A stretch of 9,185 nucleotides of DNA from an uncultured Chlamydiae bacterium (GTDB lineage: Bacteria > Chlamydiota > Chlamydiia > Chlamydiales > SM23-39): contig CAIVVG010000209.1 of NCBI GenBank assembly GCA_903909295.1, positions 1 to 9,185 of the forward strand. Reading direction: 5' to 3'. The position numbers and the translations under genes are program-made. Of the stretch, positions 4,888-9,185 are shown piece after piece. The notes under the pieces were generated by a model, which was not told the DNA's origin, made no database searches, and saw only the letters and a list, made by a program, of their open reading frames with translations. Within the stretch, counting starts at the first letter, position 1. Each line of letters starts with the position of its first letter.

Positions 4888-6441
4888 ATGTGTGCGCAAA
4901 TTGTCCGTTTACCTGAGATTGTCATCAACCAGATCGCTGCGGGGGAGGTCGTTGAGAATGCGGCTTCCGTAGTGAAGGAACTCATCGAAAATAGTCGCGA
5001 TGCCGAGGCGCGGCAGATTGAGGTGACCTTTGAGGGGGAGCTGATCCGGATTGAGGATGACGGAGTGGGGATGGGGCGCGAGGATGCGCTCCTCTGCTTG
5101 GAGCGGCATGCGACGTCTAAGATTCGCCGCTTGGAGGATCTCGAGACGCTGCTGACGATGGGATTTCGGGGGGAGGCTCTGGCGTCGATCGCTTCGGTGA
5201 GCCGTTTGGAGATCAGGACGTCGAATGGGGTGGAGGCGACGCGGATTGTGGCTGAGGGGGGCGTTGTCCAGACGGTGGAACCATGTGCGCGCAATCGGGG
5301 GACGACGATCGAGATTCGGGACCTGTTTTTTAACACTCCTGCGCGCAAGAAATTTCAAAAGAGCCATTCGGCCAACGCGGCTCAGGTGCGGCGTGTAGTG
5401 GAGGCGCTCGCTTTGGCGTCGCCGGAGATCGGGTTTGCGCTGACGGGGAAGTTTCGTCTGGAGGCCACTCCCGATTGGAAGGAGCGGGCTCGGGAGCTTT
5501 TGGGGCCGCAGGAGCACGAGGTGCAATTTACTCAGGGGGCTGTTCGCATTTGGGGTTCTTTATCGGCGCCGCAGGGGAATCGGACGGGGCAACACCTGTA
5601 TCTCAATCGGCGGCCGATTTTCTCTCCGCTCGTTTCTCGGGCGGTCAAGCAGGGTTTCGGAACGAGGATGGGGGAAAAAGACCATCCTTCATTTGTCCTC
5701 TTTTTGGACATTCCTCCGGATACGGTCGATGTCAATGTTCACCCGCAGAAGCGGGAGGTCCGTTTCCGAGATGAGGGGCTGGTTTTTCGCTTTTTCGAAA
5801 AGGCGGTGTCGTCTGCGTTTGTGATTCCGTCGTTGCCGGAGCCGGTCTATTTCGAGCCGCCTCCGATTCAGTGGAAATTTGAGGAGCGGCCGGTCTTTGA
5901 GGCGCCCGCAGTGGAGGAGATGCCTCTTCCAGTGGTGTTCTCTGACCGGCTATTGGCTGTGCGGGGCCCTTTTTTGTGGGTGGAGAGGGAGGAGCTCTTG
6001 TTGGTCGACTTGAGGGGAGCGCAAGCGCGGGTGCTCTTTGAGGGGCTCCGCAAAGAGAAGGGTGTGGCTCAGAGTCTATTGCTTCCGCTGACGGTGGAAC
6101 TTTCTCGGGACGAAGCGCTGCAGGGGGAGGAGTGGGCTGAAAAACTAGGTCAGTTGGGGGTGGAGTGCCGCTTTTTGGGGCCGCGGACGTTGAGTATCGA
6201 TGCGCTTCCCCCTCACCTAGACGATTTTCCTCGGTTCTTTGCTGAGTGGAAAAGGGGGACGGAGCTGCGCGCTTTGGCCAGCCGCTTTTGCCGGGGCCGG
6301 AAGCTCAGTTACTCGATGGATGAGGCGGCCTTGGTTTGGCGCCAGTTGCAGCGATGTGACGATACGCGCTATGATCCTTTGGGACAGCCGATTTGGGTGG
6401 TCGTAACAGAGGGGCTTTGCGAAAAATGGATCAGAGGTTAA
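4888..6441 (+). CDS. mutL: DNA mismatch repair protein MutL
   Basis: The 517-residue product has the GHKL ATPase motifs of MutL in order: INQIAAGEVVENAASVVKEL (13-32) with catalytic E31 and N35, DDGVGM (57-62), RHATSKI (73-79), GFRGEALASI (92-101), RGTTIEIRDLFFNTPARKKF (137-156) and the DVNVHPQKREVRF linker motif (281-293). MutL couples MutS mismatch recognition to strand removal. The ATG fixes the exact family N-terminus even though no ribosome binding site precedes it. The linker after about residue 310 is short, giving a protein below the usual length of about 570-620. In the C-terminal dimerisation domain the metal-dependent endonuclease motif (DQHAAHERxxxE in typical members) appears only as DLRGAQARVLFE (374-385), and the CPHGRPT motif as YDPLGQPIW (495-503), so nicking activity is unlikely. 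pepP begins 16 bases before the stop. Confidence 0.95.
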   Translation: MCAQIVRLPEIVINQIAAGEVVENAASVVKELIENSRDAEARQIEVTFEGELIRIEDDGVGMGREDALLCLERHATSKIRRLEDLETLLTMGFRGEALASIASVSRLEIRTSNGVEATRIVAEGGVVQTVEPCARNRGTTIEIRDLFFNTPARKKFQKSHSANAAQVRRVVEALALASPEIGFALTGKFRLEATPDWKERARELLGPQEHEVQFTQGAVRIWGSLSAPQGNRTGQHLYLNRRPIFSPLVSRAVKQGFGTRMGEKDHPSFVLFLDIPPDTVDVNVHPQKREVRFRDEGLVFRFFEKAVSSAFVIPSLPEPVYFEPPPIQWKFEERPVFEAPAVEEMPLPVVFSDRLLAVRGPFLWVEREELLLVDLRGAQARVLFEGLRKEKGVAQSLLLPLTVELSRDEALQGEEWAEKLGQLGVECRFLGPRTLSIDALPPHLDDFPRFFAEWKRGTELRALASRFCRGRKLSYSMDEAALVWRQLQRCDDTRYDPLGQPIWVVVTEGLCEKWIRG

Positions 6442-7421
6442 GTCGGTTACAGAAAAGCATTGAGGGAACGGCTCTGATTGAAAGCCCGGTCGATCTCTTG
6501 TATCTCACGGGGCTCTCTTTGTCGCGTGGGCGCTTGTGGGTGGGGGAGGAGACTTATCTCTCTGTGGACGGGCGCTACTTGGCCGCGGCGCAAGAGGCCC
6601 TGGCTATTCCCGTCAAGCCGTTGGAAGAAAAAAGACCCGTTCCTAAAAGAGTGTTTTTTGATAGCGCGCTCACTTCGTACGACGCTGTTTTGGGGTTAAA
6701 AAAAGAATTTCCCGATGTCGAGTGGGTCCCTCAGCCCCGTTTATTAAAACACCTCAGAGCGGTCAAAGACCCAAAAGAAACAGAGGCACTCCGAAGAGCG
6801 GCCCGTTTGACCCTTTCTGGGATCGAACATGTAAAGCACTTGCTCGCCGAGGGAGTGACAGAAAAGGAGCTCGCTTTCCAGTTCGAGTTCTTTTGCCGCA
6901 AGCAGGGGGCGTCGGGGCTCTCGTTCGATCCGATCATCGCCTTTGGAGAAAAGAGCGCTTACCCACACTATCGCGCGGGCTCGAGTAGGCTGCAGCAAAA
7001 CCAGGTCGTCTTGATCGATGTCGGAGCGATTGTCGATGGCTATCGGGGGGATCTGACGCGGACTGTGTTTTTTGGGACGCCCGATCCGGAGCTCTTCCGT
7101 TTTCAGGAGCTGGTGGAGGAGGCATTTTGGGCAGCTTTTCGGGCTGCGCGTCCGGGAGTGGAGGCCAAGGAGCTGGATTTAGCGGCGAAGAGGGTATTCC
7201 AGGCGGCGGGGGTGGAGAAATTATTCATCCACTCGCTCGGACATGGAGTGGGCCTCGAGACGCATGAGTATCCGGCGCTCCGCTTGGACAGCAAAGACCT
7301 TCTCGAAGAGGGGATGATCTTCACCATTGAGCCGGGGCTCTATCAGCCGGGGTTGGGAGGGGTTCGTTTTGAGGAGATGGTACTCCTAACGGCAAACGGA
7401 GCCAAAATCCTCCATGCTTGA
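6426..7421 (+). CDS. pepP: Xaa-Pro aminopeptidase (M24B metallopeptidase)
   Basis: The enzyme removes an N-terminal residue preceding proline from cytoplasmic peptides. From the ATG at 6426 it is 331 residues. A shortened creatinase-type N-terminal domain (about 1-105) is followed by the pita-bread M24 domain (about 115-331). All five metal ligands are visible: D198 (LIDVG), D209 (GDLTRT), H273 (SLGHGVGLETH), E302 (FTIEPGLY) and E316 (GVRFEEMVLL). The supporting histidines H181 (PHYRAG) and H280 (THEYP) are also present. The ATG is preceded by AGAGGGG at 11 bases, inside mutL; an in-frame TTG at 6393 would give eleven extra residues without family support. It overlaps mutL by 16 bases and its TGA overlaps the ATG of the kinase gene by eight, so all three are very probably co-translated. 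A mutL-pepP pair is also found in Chlamydia trachomatis. Confidence 0.95.
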   Translation: MDQRLSRLQKSIEGTALIESPVDLLYLTGLSLSRGRLWVGEETYLSVDGRYLAAAQEALAIPVKPLEEKRPVPKRVFFDSALTSYDAVLGLKKEFPDVEWVPQPRLLKHLRAVKDPKETEALRRAARLTLSGIEHVKHLLAEGVTEKELAFQFEFFCRKQGASGLSFDPIIAFGEKSAYPHYRAGSSRLQQNQVVLIDVGAIVDGYRGDLTRTVFFGTPDPELFRFQELVEEAFWAAFRAARPGVEAKELDLAAKRVFQAAGVEKLFIHSLGHGVGLETHEYPALRLDSKDLLEEGMIFTIEPGLYQPGLGGVRFEEMVLLTANGAKILHA

Positions 7422-8709
7422 GTTTCGCAAAAAAATCCTCATCAACAGCGTGGGCTGTTTCGTCCTTTTTTTCGCTGCGATTACCCCCTTTGTCAGAGCG
7501 ACTGGATGGTTCTTATTTCTCCTCTACGGGCTGGTCAATTGGATCCTGATCCGGCGGGTAAGCCGCCCTCTGCAACAGATCTTCGATGCAATTACCCCTT
7601 ATCAGGAAGAGGCGCTTTTGCCTCGGATCGTGCTGAACGAGGGGGAGTTTTCGAAACTGGCCTCGACGCTCAACTCGCTCAATCAGCGGGTCCAAAAACA
7701 GCTCGATACCGCGGTCAATCAGCAAAAAGAGACGGAGGGGATCCTCGACTCGCTCGGTGAGGGAGTCATTGCATTTGACCCAACAGCAAAGGTGACGTTT
7801 GCCAACCGGGTTGCGACGCAGATGCTCTCGGTGGAACGGGGAAAAACGCTCGGAGCATCGGGTCTGGAGGAAAAATGCCACGAACTCGTCCTGCAGGCGC
7901 TCCAGACGGCGGAGAGGACGACGGAGAGTTGGACGGAAAAGGGGCTTCGCTATTTGGAACTCACCTCCGCTCCGCTCGTCCATCAAAGTGGGGCTATCTT
8001 AGTGCTCCAAGATAAGACTGCGGATCGCAAAATTGTTGAAATGGGAAAGGATTTCATTGCAAATGCCTCCCACGAACTGCGCACTCCGATCACGGTGCTC
8101 CGTGGGTTTGCTGAGACGCTCAGCGACTTTCCAAAACTCTCTCCTAAAGTGCTTGCCGAGATTGCGACAAAAATTGTTCGCACCAGCGAGCGGCTCGATA
8201 AACTGATCAAGAGCCTCCTCACGCTGGCCGATATCGAAAATGTCCCTGAGAGTCGCTTTGTTCCCATCGAGCTCGTCTCTTTGGCTGAAAATTGCAAGCA
8301 CCTCCTCCTCACAGCGCATCCTGAGGTGCGCCTTGTCCTTGCGACCTATGCCCCTCAGGTCTATGTGCGGGGAGATCCCGATCTCGTCGACTTGAGCCTT
8401 ATGAATTTGTTAGAAAACGCGGTCCGCTATTCACCAGCGCCCGCAGAGATCTCCCTCTCTCTTCAGGAGTGTGAGGGGGGCATTGCCCTTCGGGTGGCTG
8501 ACCGGGGAATCGGCATCCCCCCTCAGGACTTACCCCACATTTTTGGCCGTTTTTACACCGTCGATAAAGCGCGGTCTCGCAAGTCAGGGGGATCGGGACT
8601 GGGTCTCTCGATTGTAAAGACCGTGGTGGAGAAACACGGCTGGTCGATTTCCGCTACCTCTGAAATGCATCAAGGAAGCGTCTTTACAGTGCAAATTAGT
8701 TTGTGTTGA
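7414..8709 (+). CDS. PhoR-like PAS-containing sensor histidine kinase
   Basis: The 431-residue protein has two N-terminal membrane segments (about 8-27 and 31-46) joined by only a few residues, then a HAMP-like linker starting RRVSRPLQQI, a coiled coil (about 80-108), a PAS domain (about 108-205) and a complete kinase core. The H-box is NASHELRTPITVLRGF with phospho-accepting H220; the N-box is LMNLLENAVRYS (N331, N335); G1 is VADRGIGIPPQDLPHIFGRF; G2 is SGGSGLGLSI. It should autophosphorylate and pass phosphate to a response regulator, but none is encoded in the window. The lack of an extracytoplasmic loop means the signal is sensed in the membrane or by the cytoplasmic PAS. The ATG lies in an ATGCTTGA overlap with the end of pepP. 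Architecture is like PhoR, but no phosphate-transport genes are nearby, so I do not use that name. Its 3' end overlaps the convergent gene by 14 bases. Confidence 0.93.
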   Translation: MLEFRKKILINSVGCFVLFFAAITPFVRATGWFLFLLYGLVNWILIRRVSRPLQQIFDAITPYQEEALLPRIVLNEGEFSKLASTLNSLNQRVQKQLDTAVNQQKETEGILDSLGEGVIAFDPTAKVTFANRVATQMLSVERGKTLGASGLEEKCHELVLQALQTAERTTESWTEKGLRYLELTSAPLVHQSGAILVLQDKTADRKIVEMGKDFIANASHELRTPITVLRGFAETLSDFPKLSPKVLAEIATKIVRTSERLDKLIKSLLTLADIENVPESRFVPIELVSLAENCKHLLLTAHPEVRLVLATYAPQVYVRGDPDLVDLSLMNLLENAVRYSPAPAEISLSLQECEGGIALRVADRGIGIPPQDLPHIFGRFYTVDKARSRKSGGSGLGLSIVKTVVEKHGWSISATSEMHQGSVFTVQISLC

Positions 8710-9160
8710 AAGGAGGACAGAGAAAGGGGACATCATTTGGCGTTATCCTCTGCGACATCTCCAGCTGCGCCTTCGTCACTGCGGTCAATAATAACACTGC
8801 GACTTCAGCTGAGTGGGCTGTTGCCACATTGCACATATAACGCAATACGGGCCCCACAACGCGTTCAACTGCCTCTCTAGTCGTTGTAAGATTGGCAAGA
8901 GGGTCGGAAAAATCAAAGCCCAATTCCTCTTGGCGCCATTGCATGGACATAACATTCTTCTTGAGTCGCCTTTCGCCCCTATGCCACACGATTTCATTGT
9001 GCGTTTCCGGCAGCCTCCAAATCGTATACCGCCACCGAACCTTGCCAGCCTCAACCCAATCGTGAATCCCAGACTTGAGCGCCACTAAAGAAGCCCTAAA
9101 TCCATCAATGAGTGAATCGCGATTCTGCTGAATGCTTTGAGAAAGTCGTGGTTCTAGCAA
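8696..9160 (-). CDS. Uncharacterised 154-residue protein, possibly extending past the window
   Basis: I do not recognise this protein. The start used is a TTG at 9160 preceded by GGGAG at about six bases, a good ribosome binding site. The frame also stays open to the right edge, so a longer protein starting outside the window is possible. There is no signal peptide. The middle is tryptophan- and arginine-rich (KVRWRYTIWRLPETHNEIVW, RGERRLKKN, MQWRQEELGFDF), followed by a helical, fairly hydrophobic stretch (AVERVVGPVLRYM, AEVAVLLLTAVTKAQLEM) and the tail NDVPFLCPPFNTN. This mix looks like a real folded protein and not an antisense artefact of the kinase gene, with which it shares only 14 bases tail to tail. 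No catalytic motif is visible and no neighbour suggests a role. The TTG start is unusual; both the start and the gene's functionality are uncertain. Confidence 0.6.
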   Translation of the reverse strand: MLEPRLSQSIQQNRDSLIDGFRASLVALKSGIHDWVEAGKVRWRYTIWRLPETHNEIVWHRGERRLKKNVMSMQWRQEELGFDFSDPLANLTTTREAVERVVGPVLRYMCNVATAHSAEVAVLLLTAVTKAQLEMSQRITPNDVPFLCPPFNTN

Positions 9161-9185
9161 CGAAATCTCCCTACATTTGTTGTCA

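Noticed and set aside
8737..9088. Plus-strand frames opposite the reverse-strand gene at the right end, including one following AAGGAGG
   Set aside because: Products look like antisense translation; the only nearby start is a TTG too far from the Shine-Dalgarno sequence, and the reverse-strand frame is longer with a better-placed ribosome binding site.
1..9185. tRNA genes, CRISPR arrays, insertion sequences or attachment sites
   Set aside because: No cloverleaf-like TTC-loop pattern, no regularly spaced repeats, no transposase frame and no terminal inverted repeats were found by reading both strands.

Overview
The window most likely comes from a member of the Chlamydiota, probably an environmental (amoeba- or arthropod-associated) lineage and not Chlamydia itself. 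Four observations point there. There is a membrane-bound RsbU-type PP2C phosphatase with HAMP, followed by a tiny lysine/arginine-rich histone-like protein. There is a small outer membrane protein whose mature N-terminus carries the GNPAEPxLM pattern of the chlamydial major outer membrane protein (MOMP). A MutL gene runs directly into a PepP gene, the same neighbour pair as in Chlamydia trachomatis. The exact family cannot be decided from the sequence.

Layout. Positions 2-1390 (+) hold the 3' part of rsbU, a 56-codon histone-like gene and a strong intrinsic terminator. Positions 1409-1615 (+) hold the decayed C-terminal end of a Fic-family protein, which overlaps the 3' end of pcnB. Positions 1592-3582 (-) are a two-gene unit, the MOMP-like protein then a CCA-adding/poly(A) polymerase family enzyme; the stop codon of the first overlaps the ribosome binding site of the second. 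Positions 3583-3901 are non-coding. Positions 3902-4714 (+) are a low-GC pair of uncharacterised small genes that look acquired. Positions 4888-8709 (+) are a tightly packed unit with overlapping genes: mutL, pepP and a PAS-containing sensor histidine kinase. Positions 8696-9160 (-) encode an unrecognised protein that overlaps the end of the kinase gene tail to tail.

How the parts relate. RsbU (partner-switching control of sigma factor activity) next to a nucleoid-compacting protein suggests a locus concerned with the developmental cycle. The kinase, translated by overlap from pepP, is a signalling protein with no response regulator in view. MutL keeps its ATPase motifs but has lost the recognisable C-terminal endonuclease motifs. 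No tRNA, rRNA, CRISPR array, insertion sequence or complete defence system is visible. The best candidates for something new are the cysteine-free MOMP-like protein, the repeat-built mini-histone beside rsbU, and the AT-rich two-gene module.
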